Below are positions 15,727 to 24,187 of a stretch of 41,796 bases of DNA, piece after piece (the stretch's first letter is position 1; every line of letters starts with the position of its first letter). The notes beneath the pieces are model-generated. The model was not told where the DNA came from, did no database searches, and was given only the letters and a program-made list of their open reading frames with translations. The translations under genes were made by a program, and so were the position numbers. Source of the DNA: an uncultured Bacteroides sp. (lineage in GTDB: Bacteria; Bacteroidota; Bacteroidia; Bacteroidales; Bacteroidaceae); contig UQVZ01000027.1 in the NCBI GenBank assembly GCA_900544675.1, positions 1 through 41,796 of the forward strand. Reading direction: 5' to 3'.

Positions 15727-16794
15727 TTAGACTGCCTTTGAAAACTCACTTCTTAAATTCTCATATGTCACGGATATGTCATTACTTGCTTCAATAACAG
15801 AATCAATTATAGTATCAGAATTACCTTGAGGAATAATTCTACGTTCTGCTAGTTCTTTAAGAATTTTAGTTACAATTCGAAGCAAATATAATACTTCAAC
15901 CGGAATTTTCGCAATATCATTTTGGTACTTTTGAACAATCAGGTCTAGAATACCCTCAATAGCTGGGATAAATTTTGAATTAATTTCAGTATATATCTTG
16001 GCAATATTACCCAAAGACAATGAGAGATCCGTTATTTTCTTGTTATCACTTCTCATCTTCTCAAAAACGCATTTTGTTTGTTCTTGCATTAATGAAAATT
16101 TTTTCTCGATCTCTTTTATTTTTTTTCTTATAAGCACTAGCAATATCAATATAATAGGAAATACAGGTATCATTGGGAAATTTTCCAGTATTTTTGCATA
16201 TTGGTCTTCATTTAATTTTTTAAATTGCTCATTTATATAATTAAACTCTTGATTTAACTTGAATACTCTATAATCTATAAACTCCATAGGGTAATCACTA
16301 AGTTGACTATCTATTCCAAGTTCTTGAAGTTTAGCGACTACTTTTTGAAGAATATAACCTTTCATGATTGGTTTACATTTATTTATGATGTCTATTTGCG
16401 CTTGAACCTCTTTAATGAACACTTCATGATTTTCAACATAATCAGTATATTCCTTCTGAGCCGTATCAATATATTTTTGAATATTTTTTCTCGTTTCCCG
16501 AATTTTTTTTCCAGGGAAAATAATGTCTGAAATAACATTCCAAACTACATCTAAAATAGGATTATGCATAGGAAGAACATTTGCATAAAGCCTTGTAGCT
16601 ATAGAAGTCAAAATCCAATTTTGAACCTGAATAGACTGCGACAAGAAATCCTTATCTTTTATCAGTTCATTTTCATTGCCATTATATTTTGACAGTAAGT
16701 CTATATGCTTATCATTTAAAATAATCGTTGGTACATATGATGTTTCAACGGTAGTTTTAATAAAATTTCTGATATCCGAATCTTGTATTTTCAT
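15727..16794 (-). CDS. Unknown membrane coiled-coil protein, partner of the HNH protein
   Basis: 355 residues from the ATG at 16794, which overlaps the upstream HNH gene stop as TAATG, a typical coupling arrangement. A TTG start at 16806 would add four residues. I do not recognise a family. There is no signal peptide. The N-terminal part (1-205) is mostly helical and charged. One strong membrane segment lies near 208-223 (IPVFPIILILLVLI), followed at once by RKKIKEIEKKFSLMQEQ and a long probable coiled coil. The C-terminal third is helical. The gene is very AT-rich compared with the sugar genes around it. With one membrane span between two helical cytoplasmic parts it could be a sensor or scaffold anchoring the nuclease partner. 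Confidence 0.75.
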   Translation of the reverse strand: MKIQDSDIRNFIKTTVETSYVPTIILNDKHIDLLSKYNGNENELIKDKDFLSQSIQVQNWILTSIATRLYANVLPMHNPILDVVWNVISDIIFPGKKIRETRKNIQKYIDTAQKEYTDYVENHEVFIKEVQAQIDIINKCKPIMKGYILQKVVAKLQELGIDSQLSDYPMEFIDYRVFKLNQEFNYINEQFKKLNEDQYAKILENFPMIPVFPIILILLVLIRKKIKEIEKKFSLMQEQTKCVFEKMRSDNKKITDLSLSLGNIAKIYTEINSKFIPAIEGILDLIVQKYQNDIAKIPVEVLYLLRIVTKILKELAERRIIPQGNSDTIIDSVIEASNDISVTYENLRSEFSKAV

Positions 16795-18686
16795 TACATA
16801 TCCCAATTTAATGTTTTTGCTTGCTGCTGACTTTTAAATTCATCTAGACTATTGTATACCAAGTCTATATTAAAACATTTTGCTAAGGCTAAAGTTTCTT
16901 CACTTGCACTTATGTAATCTGAATTTTCGATGGCTTTTGAAAATCGGTTTAATATTTGATGCGATTCAAGAGCATGTAGCTTTAACCTTGCAATGACAGC
17001 TTCATTCATACTGTTTGTGGCCTGACGAATCTCATTAATTCTTTCATCAAACATTTCTTTAATTCTAGCATTTCTTCTGTCGGCTTTGACATTAAAAAGA
17101 TCAGCTTTATCTAAAAGATAGAATACCAACATGGCAGCTAATCCTGAGAGTAAAGTCGACACGGCTCCTCGTAAACTTTCAGGAATGCAAGGTACCTTCT
17201 CTAACATAGAGTCAATCCAAATTCCGCACAAAGCTGCAGAACTAGCTCCAAAGATTTTAATTATGGCATCCCCTTTTTCTGCAGATGTAGTGTTTTTGGA
17301 ATTTTTCCCAAACAATACACTAAAAGACTGTGTCATAATCTTAACTCCTTCTTTGACAAGTCTGAAAGCCTGTTTAAATATGCCAACAAACATTCCTAAA
17401 ATTCCTTCAAGAATTGCAGAAATTAGATTTTTTAAAGTGTCCATCACAGAAGAGAAAACATTACCAAGATCTAAAATTTGTTTCCATACATAATCTTTAA
17501 CTCGGCCAAACCGAATAGAAAATGCTTCCTTATAGGAATTAGCGTTTACACCTTCCATAAATCCATTTAGTATAGAATCCTTCATTTCAAAATAGAGAGG
17601 CTTGATCATAAAAAGAATTGCAGAACCCATTGCATACATCAACGTTTGCTTTCCAGCATTTTCCAAATTTTGTTTATGTATTTCAAAAGCTTTATTATGT
17701 CCCAAATCCTTGTCTAATGCATCTCTCTCTTCTTTTGTTAATTTGCGTCCCAGCTCTTTTTCTTTCTTATCATAAGCTTTTTTACGAATATCTCTATCTG
17801 CTTTTCCTAAACCTATGAGATTTTTGATTACAGTCTTATTTACACCATTCTCTAAGGAATGCAGGGCTTCATTTTCCATACGAATCATATTGTCTTTCTG
17901 TTCAGGTGTCAACTCGACATATTCTTTACCTTGGGCTTTTAACCTTTCTTGTTCCTCAATGAATTCACTATTACTCAAGTCTCTTTTAGGATTGTTGATT
18001 CTCCTTCCAGTCAATGCCAGATTATTCTCAGAGTTGGCAATTCGTTTTATATCACCATCACTGATACCCATATTATTTTGGAGCTGATCGAAAATTCGTT
18101 TTAAAGGTATAATATGGTCAGTTTCAGCATTATACAATTTTTTCGAATCATTTCTTCTTAAATCAGGATTATCCTTCCTCGCAGTAATATTATTTTCGCC
18201 TGTATATTCATCAGTAAGATTCTTTCTTGTTCCCGCTTCTTGAATTCGTTCTCTTTTATATCTACCCATTGCACTTTGATTCTGATACTTAGAACGATCA
18301 TATTTTCCCCTATTTTTATTTCCCCACTCCTTACTAAAAACTTCCTGATTTGAAAATTCAACAAAAGAATCCGGTTGAAGATAAATCACCTGTCCATCAT
18401 AATTAAAAGAAGTACATTCAATCATCACTCGATTTGCATTCAAACCAAGTTTACGGGTAAATCCTTTAAAGACAGGTAACATTAATAAAGAATCAACAAT
18501 TGTTGTCATAACAGGAGTAACTATATTGTTAACCAAATCCTCTTTTTGAAAATCTCGATTAATCCTCTCAAACATTTCTTGTGCAGATTCACAATCATAT
18601 TGTTCAAGCCGCATCAATAAAAAGGGAATCTCAAGTGGAGAAGCCCCACTTATTTTTTTCTGAAATTCATTTATATCCAAACTCAT
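16794..18686 (-). CDS. HNH-endonuclease-like protein with C-terminal membrane region
   Basis: A 630-residue protein of no family I can name. A clear HNH core sits mid-protein: ETDHIIPLKRIF (D190/H191) then NSENNLALTGRRINNPKRDL (about 218-237), the pattern of HNH nucleases where DHI and a later N..N/NPK..D segment form the metal finger. Residues 120-185 are basic and rich in N/K/R (possible DNA-binding). Residues 245-345 are charged and helical. Hydrophobic stretches at about 346-366, 420-440, 474-492 and 506-525 suggest membrane insertion or pore-like helices, and a helical tail follows. A promoter lies just upstream. Strongly AT-rich, inserted in the mannan locus. Restriction, abortive infection or inter-element conflict are possible roles, all inferred. 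Confidence 0.72.
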   Translation of the reverse strand: MSLDINEFQKKISGASPLEIPFLLMRLEQYDCESAQEMFERINRDFQKEDLVNNIVTPVMTTIVDSLLMLPVFKGFTRKLGLNANRVMIECTSFNYDGQVIYLQPDSFVEFSNQEVFSKEWGNKNRGKYDRSKYQNQSAMGRYKRERIQEAGTRKNLTDEYTGENNITARKDNPDLRRNDSKKLYNAETDHIIPLKRIFDQLQNNMGISDGDIKRIANSENNLALTGRRINNPKRDLSNSEFIEEQERLKAQGKEYVELTPEQKDNMIRMENEALHSLENGVNKTVIKNLIGLGKADRDIRKKAYDKKEKELGRKLTKEERDALDKDLGHNKAFEIHKQNLENAGKQTLMYAMGSAILFMIKPLYFEMKDSILNGFMEGVNANSYKEAFSIRFGRVKDYVWKQILDLGNVFSSVMDTLKNLISAILEGILGMFVGIFKQAFRLVKEGVKIMTQSFSVLFGKNSKNTTSAEKGDAIIKIFGASSAALCGIWIDSMLEKVPCIPESLRGAVSTLLSGLAAMLVFYLLDKADLFNVKADRRNARIKEMFDERINEIRQATNSMNEAVIARLKLHALESHQILNRFSKAIENSDYISASEETLALAKCFNIDLVYNSLDEFKSQQQAKTLNWDM

Positions 18687-18706
18687 AATAATTTGAAAAA
18701 CAATTG

Positions 18707-18736
18707 CAAAATTACTTATACTTCTCTATATAACAA
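18707..18736 (-). promoter_or_regulatory. Promoter of the HNH/membrane operon
   Basis: On the minus strand TTG (18734-18736), 19 bases, then TAATTTTG (18707-18714), about 20 bases before the ATG at 18686. It fits the Bacteroidales consensus, so this AT-rich operon has a host-type promoter of its own. Confidence 0.65.
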
Positions 18737-19379
18737 GTTTTCATTCTGTCTATTTCAATATTTTTCGTCTTCATAAAAGAAACTGTTTTTAAATTAATTC
18801 AATAAAATATTATAACCCCTACAATTCAAAATCAGCAGATCAATTAGAAAATCATTATATCTTAAAAAATATCCAACAATAAAGTAATGACACAACATCG
18901 AACTAACCCGATTGAAAAACAATGACAAGTTATAAAAAAGATTCCAAACCCGCAAGAAAGAAAGCGAAAATATATCACTTAAAGAAATCATGAATGCCAT
19001 TCTTTAGATTAATAAAAGCGATTACTGGCGACACCTATCAAGTATCCGTACCTGCAGAAAATACTATAAGGTTATCGAAAAGAGTCGACCGATTGAATCA
19101 TAAGAGATTGAGATGCTTGCCTAAACTTAAATAGCGAACGCTCTTTCTCATAATCAAGAAACTCCAAAAGACCACTATTGATTATGAAATCCTTGCGAAA
19201 ACTGCGGAAACCATGGTACAAATTGCATTCTTTCAAATCATACTTATTTATCGGATAAGATCAAAATAATCCTAGAAAACAAGGGATATCAACTTAAATA
19301 CGCCTCAAAAAATCATCGCTTGCATACACTTTACCTGCAATCGGATAAAATAGTATCGGTTTCGTATCGCCATTCTGCC
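18737..19379. other. AT-rich gap without a convincing gene
   Basis: Around 640 bases. A 46-codon frame (18994-19134, MPFFRLIKAITGDTYQ...) ends in TAG and the same frame stays open for about 45 more codons. A second stretch around 19190-19330 reads NPCENCGNHGTNCIL in one frame without a start. Neither is recognisable; they may be decayed gene remnants belonging to the same insertion. The GH5 promoter is at the right edge. Confidence 0.4.
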
Positions 19380-19387
19380 TACCTTTG
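19380..19387 (+). promoter_or_regulatory. -7 element of the GH5 gene
   Basis: TACCTTTG followed by CATC, 23 bases before the ATG at 19411. No exact TTTG is seen at the -33 position. Confidence 0.55.
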
Positions 19388-19410
19388 CATCAAACAAAAT
19401 CTAATAGCTT

Positions 19411-20721
19411 ATGTGGAAACAAGTATTTTCAGCCATCGCGATTGCCGCTTCCCTCCTGACAGGATGCAGCCATACGCCGACCGAACCTCAATCGGCGTTT
19501 ATCCAAGTAAAGAACGGACAGTTTATCCGCAACGGACAACCTTATTATTATGTAGGAGCCAATTTCTGGTACGGTGCCATCCTTGCCTCGGAAGGCACGG
19601 GAGGCGACCGCGAACGCCTGCATCGGGAACTCGACTCGCTGAAAGCCATCGGCGCGGACAACCTGCGCATCCTGGTGGGCTCGGACGGGAAACGGGGCGT
19701 GCCGACCAAGGTGGAACCGACCTTGCAGGAAGCTCCGGGCGTGTATAATGATACTATTTTGGCAGGATTGGACTACCTGCTGGCGGAAATGGAGAAACGC
19801 AGCATGACCGCCGTGCTCTACCTGAACAATTCGTGGGAATGGAGCGGCGGATACAGCCAATACCTTGCCTGGGCTACAGGCACACAGGCGCCCGTGCCTG
19901 CCGTAGACGGATGGCCCGCCTATATGGAATATGTAAAACAGTTCGTGCGGTCGGACAGCGCGCAAGCCTTGTTCGCCGACCACGTGAGATACATCATCGG
20001 CCGCACCAACCGCTATACCCACCGGAAATATACCGACGACCCTACCATCCTTTCGTGGCAGATAGGCAACGAGCCGCGCGCCTTCTCCGCCGAGAACAAG
20101 GAAGCCTTCGCGCACTGGATGGGCAGCGTGTCCGCCCTCATCCGCTCGCTCGACCCCAACCACCTGATTTCGACCGGAAGCGAAGGCAAGCACGGGTGCG
20201 AGGAGGACATCGCCCTGTTCGAACAAATCCACGCCGACCCGAACATCGGCTACATGAACATCCACATCTGGCCCTACAACTGGGGCTGGGCGCCGAAGGA
20301 CAGCCTGCAGGCGAACCTGGACAAGGCCCGCGCCCTCACCCGGGATTATATCGACGAGCATCTGAATATAGCAAAAAAGTATCGGAAACCTCTGGTCATT
20401 GAAGAATTCGGATATCCACGCGACGGTTTTCAATTTGGTAAAAACATATCGACCCATGCCCGCGACGGGTATTACAAGTGTATCTTTGATTTAATTGTGG
20501 AACATGCGAACGCAAACGGCCTGCTTGCCGGTTGCAACTTCTGGGGCTGGGGCGGACTGGCCGTACCCTCCCCCGAGCATGTTTTCTGGCAACCCGGCGA
20601 CGACTATACGGGCGACCCGGCTCAGGAGGAACAAGGCCTGAACTCGGTATTCGCTTCCGACACCTCTACCGTGAGCCTCATCCGCGAGACGAACAAGGCC
20701 TTGATACACAGGCTTCGATAA
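19411..20721 (+). CDS. GH5 family beta-1,4-mannanase lipoprotein (GH5_7-like)
   Basis: 436 residues. The signal peptide ends at a lipobox (SLLTGC, Cys19), so the enzyme is membrane-anchored. The (beta/alpha)8 barrel begins FIRNGQPYYYVGANFWYGA. The acid/base is E221 in SWQIGNEPRAF and the nucleophile is probably E332 in LVIEEFGYPRD. Aromatic glycone-site residues are present in HIWPYNWGW and NFWGWGG. These features match subfamily 7 endo-mannanases, which cut internal beta-1,4-mannosyl bonds; some members release mannobiose. Residues after the cysteine (SHTPTEPQ) are not strongly acidic, so surface versus periplasmic location is unclear. It has its own promoter and lies directly upstream of susC. 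Confidence 0.92.
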   Translation: MWKQVFSAIAIAASLLTGCSHTPTEPQSAFIQVKNGQFIRNGQPYYYVGANFWYGAILASEGTGGDRERLHRELDSLKAIGADNLRILVGSDGKRGVPTKVEPTLQEAPGVYNDTILAGLDYLLAEMEKRSMTAVLYLNNSWEWSGGYSQYLAWATGTQAPVPAVDGWPAYMEYVKQFVRSDSAQALFADHVRYIIGRTNRYTHRKYTDDPTILSWQIGNEPRAFSAENKEAFAHWMGSVSALIRSLDPNHLISTGSEGKHGCEEDIALFEQIHADPNIGYMNIHIWPYNWGWAPKDSLQANLDKARALTRDYIDEHLNIAKKYRKPLVIEEFGYPRDGFQFGKNISTHARDGYYKCIFDLIVEHANANGLLAGCNFWGWGGLAVPSPEHVFWQPGDDYTGDPAQEEQGLNSVFASDTSTVSLIRETNKALIHRLR

Positions 20722-20793
20722 GGGCTGAAACAAGTATTACGAAAGTGTGTCGGTATTGATAAGAAAGTATTAGTTTGCGCCATGAATATGCCG

Positions 20794-20801
20794 TATCTTT
20801 G
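20794..20801 (+). promoter_or_regulatory. -7 element of the susC operon
   Basis: TATCTTTG followed by CAACG, with a 94-base leader to the susC ATG at 20896. A TTTG at 20774-20777 is only 16 bases upstream, shorter than usual, which could mean an activator-dependent promoter. Confidence 0.55.
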
Positions 20802-20895
20802 CAACGTGAGAAACGAACGGTACGGCATAGTTTCCGGCACGACAACGGTACACTATACAGTAACCTTAAATTATTAACAATTCAATTTATTTATC

Positions 20896-23800
20896 ATGAA
20901 CAAACATGCTAAAAGAACTGCACTCGTTGCAGGAATGTGCCTGTCCCTGATGTGGACAGGCGGTCCGCAAGCATGGGCAGCACCCGCCGAGCTTCATGCC
21001 ACCCAACAGGCCAAAGCGGTATCGGGTGTCATCATCGACGCAAGCGGACTTCCCGTCATCGGCGCGAATGTGCTTGAGAAAGGTACGTCGAACGGTACCA
21101 TCACTGATCTGGACGGCAAGTTCACCCTGAACGTAAAGCCGGGCTCTACGCTGGTTATCTCTTATATCGGATATGTATCCCAGGAAATCAAAGTGGGAAA
21201 CCAAACTACCCTGAACGTCACCCTGAAAGAAGATTCCGAAATGCTGGACGAAGTCGTAGTGGTAGGATACGGTACGATGAAGAAGAGCGACCTTTCGGGC
21301 GCGTCGGTCTCGATGGACGAAGACGCCATCAAGGGCTCCATCATCACCAACCTTGACCAGTCGCTTCAGGGACGTGCCGCCGGTGTAGCCGCCGTCACCA
21401 CCTCGGGCGCTCCGGGTTCGTCGTCCTCCATCCGCATCCGCGGACAAGCCACCATCAACTCGAACGCCGAGCCGCTTTACGTCATCGACGGTGTCATCGT
21501 GCAGGGAGGCGGACAAAGCGGAGGCGACTTCGGTCTGGGCGACGCGCTGGGCAACGGCTCGGTATCCACCATCTCTCCGCTTTCTACCATCAACCCGCAG
21601 GATATCGTCTCGATGGAAATCCTGAAAGACGCTTCCGCCACCGCCATCTACGGCGCACAGGGCGCCAACGGTGTGGTATTGATCACCACCAAGCGCGGTA
21701 AGGCAGGCGAAGCCAAGTTTACGTACGACGGCATGGTGGCCGTACAACGCCAGACCAAACGCCTCGACATGATGAACCTGCATGAGTTTGCCGACTTCTA
21801 CAACGATTTCGTAGAAGTGGGCGAACTGGACCCGAGCGGCATCTATGCCGACCCGTCGCTGCTGGGCGTGGGAACCAACTGGCAAGACGCCATCTTCCGC
21901 ACCGCCCTCCAGCACCAGCACCAGGTATCGGCACAGGGCGGTACGGAGAAGGTGAAATACTACGTATCCGGTTCCTACATGGACCAGGACGGTACGCTGA
22001 TAGGGTCCAGCTTCAACCGCTACTCGTTCCGCACCAACCTGGACGCCCAACTGAAACCGTGGCTGAAGATAGGCCTGAACGCCACCTATTCGTCTACCAA
22101 AGACGACCTGAAGCTGGCGGACAGCGACGAAGGTATCATCAACTATTCACTGCTGACCCCGCCCGACATCCCCATCTATGACATCGACGGCAATTATTCG
22201 TCCATCGTGCGCGAAGGCTACACCAGCCCCAACCCGATTGCCATGGCGATGATGGACCAGATTCTGCTCTACCGCCAGAAGCTGACGGGAAGCATCTTCG
22301 CCGACGTGACCCTGATGAAAAACCTGACCTGGCACGCCGAGTTCAGTTATGACATCAGCTACAACAAGGGCGAACGCTACGAACCGACAGTAGACCTGGG
22401 CAACTGGAAACGGGACAGCAACATGAGCTCCATCCAGAAGAACAACAGCACCTTCTGGCAACTGAAAAACTACGTGACCTATACCGACAAGATAGACAAG
22501 CACGACTTCTCCGTCATGGTGGGTCAGGAAATGTGGGAATCGAACTACGACTACACCTCGGTGCAGAACACCAACCTGGCTTCGGACGCCGTACACAATC
22601 CCGCGCTGGGCAGCGGCACACCGTCTATCAACGCGGGTTTCGGAAGCTCGGCGATGGCTTCGTTCTTCACCCGTCTGACGTACAACTACGACGACCGTTA
22701 CCTGGGCACCTATACCTACCGTTACGACGGTTCGTCCAACTTCGGTCCCGATAACCGCTGGGCGGGCTTCCATGCGCTGGCCGCATCGTGGCGTTTCTCG
22801 AACGAGGCGTTCTTCGAGCCCGTCCGCAACGTCATCAACAACGGTAAGCTGCGTATCGGCTGGGGACAGACCGGTAACTCCAACATCGGCGGATACCGCT
22901 GGGGAGCTTCCATCTCGCGCATGCCTACCGGACTGGGACTGGGCTACCGCCAGTCGAACATCGCCAACCCGGGCGTGAAATGGGAAACCCAGGAACAGGT
23001 GAACATCGGTCTTGACCTGGGCTTCTTCAACGACCGCATCGGACTGGTAGTGGACTGGTATAAGAAGGTATCGAAAGACATGCTGATGTCTCTCCAGTTG
23101 CCGTCGTACATGGGTTCGTCGGGTAACGCTTCGTCCGCCCTTGCCGCCCCGATGGGAAACTACGGCGACATCGAGAACACCGGTTGGGAAATCACGCTGA
23201 ACACCCATCCGCTCATCGGCAACTTCCAATGGGATTCCGACTTCCAGATTTCGTTCAACCGCAACAAGCTCCGCGCCCTGGACGGTACGGCCAACGCGCA
23301 AATCGTGGGCTACGGACAATGGAGCGACGTGGTCAGCGTGACCGAAGTAGGCGAATCGCTCTATAACTTCTACGGTTACGTATGCGACGGGGTGTACGAG
23401 GACCTGCGCGACCTGCAGACTTCCCCGAAACCGAACCACTATCCCGCCAACGGGGTATTCAACCGCACCAACACGGTATGGGTGGGCGACATCAAATACA
23501 AGGACCTGAACGGCGACGGCGTCATCGACGAGAACGACCGCACCAACATCGGCTCGCCCCTGCCCAAGTTCACCTTCGGATGGACCAACACCTTCCGCTA
23601 CAAGAACTTCGACCTGAGCATCTTCCTGAACGGCTCGTACGGCAACAAGGTGTTCAACTACATGGCCATGAAACTGACCCACATGAACTCGGCCTGGCAA
23701 AACCAGCTCACTACGGTGAACGACCGTGCCCAAATCGTCGCCATCGACCCGAACAAGGACTACTCGCAAGGGGTGAACGTGAACGGGGTGACGGTATGGA

Positions 23801-24162
23801 ACTGGTATGACGACGTGACCAACGTAAAGGTTGCCAACCCCGGCACCAACATACCGCGCGCTTCCATCCAGGACCCGAACGACAACGACCGCGTCAGCGA
23901 CCGCTACATAGAAGACGGCTCGTACATCCGTCTGAAGAACATCACCCTGGGATATACCTTCCCGAGCAAGCTCATCCGCAAGTGGGGACTGGACAACCTG
24001 CGCGTGTATGCCAACATCCAGAACCTGCTGACCATCACCGGCTATGACGGTTACGACCCCGAAATCGGAGCCAGCACCGCCAGCGCGAATGTATACGGGC
24101 TGGACAACGGACGTTACCCCTCGCCTACGGTATATTCCTTCGGACTGAACATTTCTTTCTAA
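20896..24162 (+). CDS. SusC/RagA family TonB-dependent outer-membrane transporter
   Basis: A 1088-residue outer-membrane importer of mannan oligosaccharides, forming a lidded barrel with the SusD that follows. The signal peptide is residues 1-29 (ending PQAWAA). A carboxypeptidase-regulatory-like domain spans about 41-112 (VSGVIIDASGLPVIGANVL). The SusC signature and plug begin at MLDEVVVVGYGTMKKSDLSG, with the plug motif EPLYVIDGVI and ILKDASATAIYGAQGANGVV. The remaining residues form the 22-strand barrel ending in the aromatic terminal FGLNISF. No N-terminal anti-sigma-interacting extension (STN) is present, which agrees with control by a regulator other than an ECF sigma factor. Substrate assignment is from the neighbouring mannanases. 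Confidence 0.97.
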   Translation: MNKHAKRTALVAGMCLSLMWTGGPQAWAAPAELHATQQAKAVSGVIIDASGLPVIGANVLEKGTSNGTITDLDGKFTLNVKPGSTLVISYIGYVSQEIKVGNQTTLNVTLKEDSEMLDEVVVVGYGTMKKSDLSGASVSMDEDAIKGSIITNLDQSLQGRAAGVAAVTTSGAPGSSSSIRIRGQATINSNAEPLYVIDGVIVQGGGQSGGDFGLGDALGNGSVSTISPLSTINPQDIVSMEILKDASATAIYGAQGANGVVLITTKRGKAGEAKFTYDGMVAVQRQTKRLDMMNLHEFADFYNDFVEVGELDPSGIYADPSLLGVGTNWQDAIFRTALQHQHQVSAQGGTEKVKYYVSGSYMDQDGTLIGSSFNRYSFRTNLDAQLKPWLKIGLNATYSSTKDDLKLADSDEGIINYSLLTPPDIPIYDIDGNYSSIVREGYTSPNPIAMAMMDQILLYRQKLTGSIFADVTLMKNLTWHAEFSYDISYNKGERYEPTVDLGNWKRDSNMSSIQKNNSTFWQLKNYVTYTDKIDKHDFSVMVGQEMWESNYDYTSVQNTNLASDAVHNPALGSGTPSINAGFGSSAMASFFTRLTYNYDDRYLGTYTYRYDGSSNFGPDNRWAGFHALAASWRFSNEAFFEPVRNVINNGKLRIGWGQTGNSNIGGYRWGASISRMPTGLGLGYRQSNIANPGVKWETQEQVNIGLDLGFFNDRIGLVVDWYKKVSKDMLMSLQLPSYMGSSGNASSALAAPMGNYGDIENTGWEITLNTHPLIGNFQWDSDFQISFNRNKLRALDGTANAQIVGYGQWSDVVSVTEVGESLYNFYGYVCDGVYEDLRDLQTSPKPNHYPANGVFNRTNTVWVGDIKYKDLNGDGVIDENDRTNIGSPLPKFTFGWTNTFRYKNFDLSIFLNGSYGNKVFNYMAMKLTHMNSAWQNQLTTVNDRAQIVAIDPNKDYSQGVNVNGVTVWNWYDDVTNVKVANPGTNIPRASIQDPNDNDRVSDRYIEDGSYIRLKNITLGYTFPSKLIRKWGLDNLRVYANIQNLLTITGYDGYDPEIGASTASANVYGLDNGRYPSPTVYSFGLNISF

Positions 24163-24187
24163 CCTCTTAAAACAAGATAACAGCATC

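Noticed and set aside
16795..16806. TTG start for the membrane coiled-coil gene
   Set aside because: The ATG four codons later overlaps the HNH stop as TAATG, a better coupled start.
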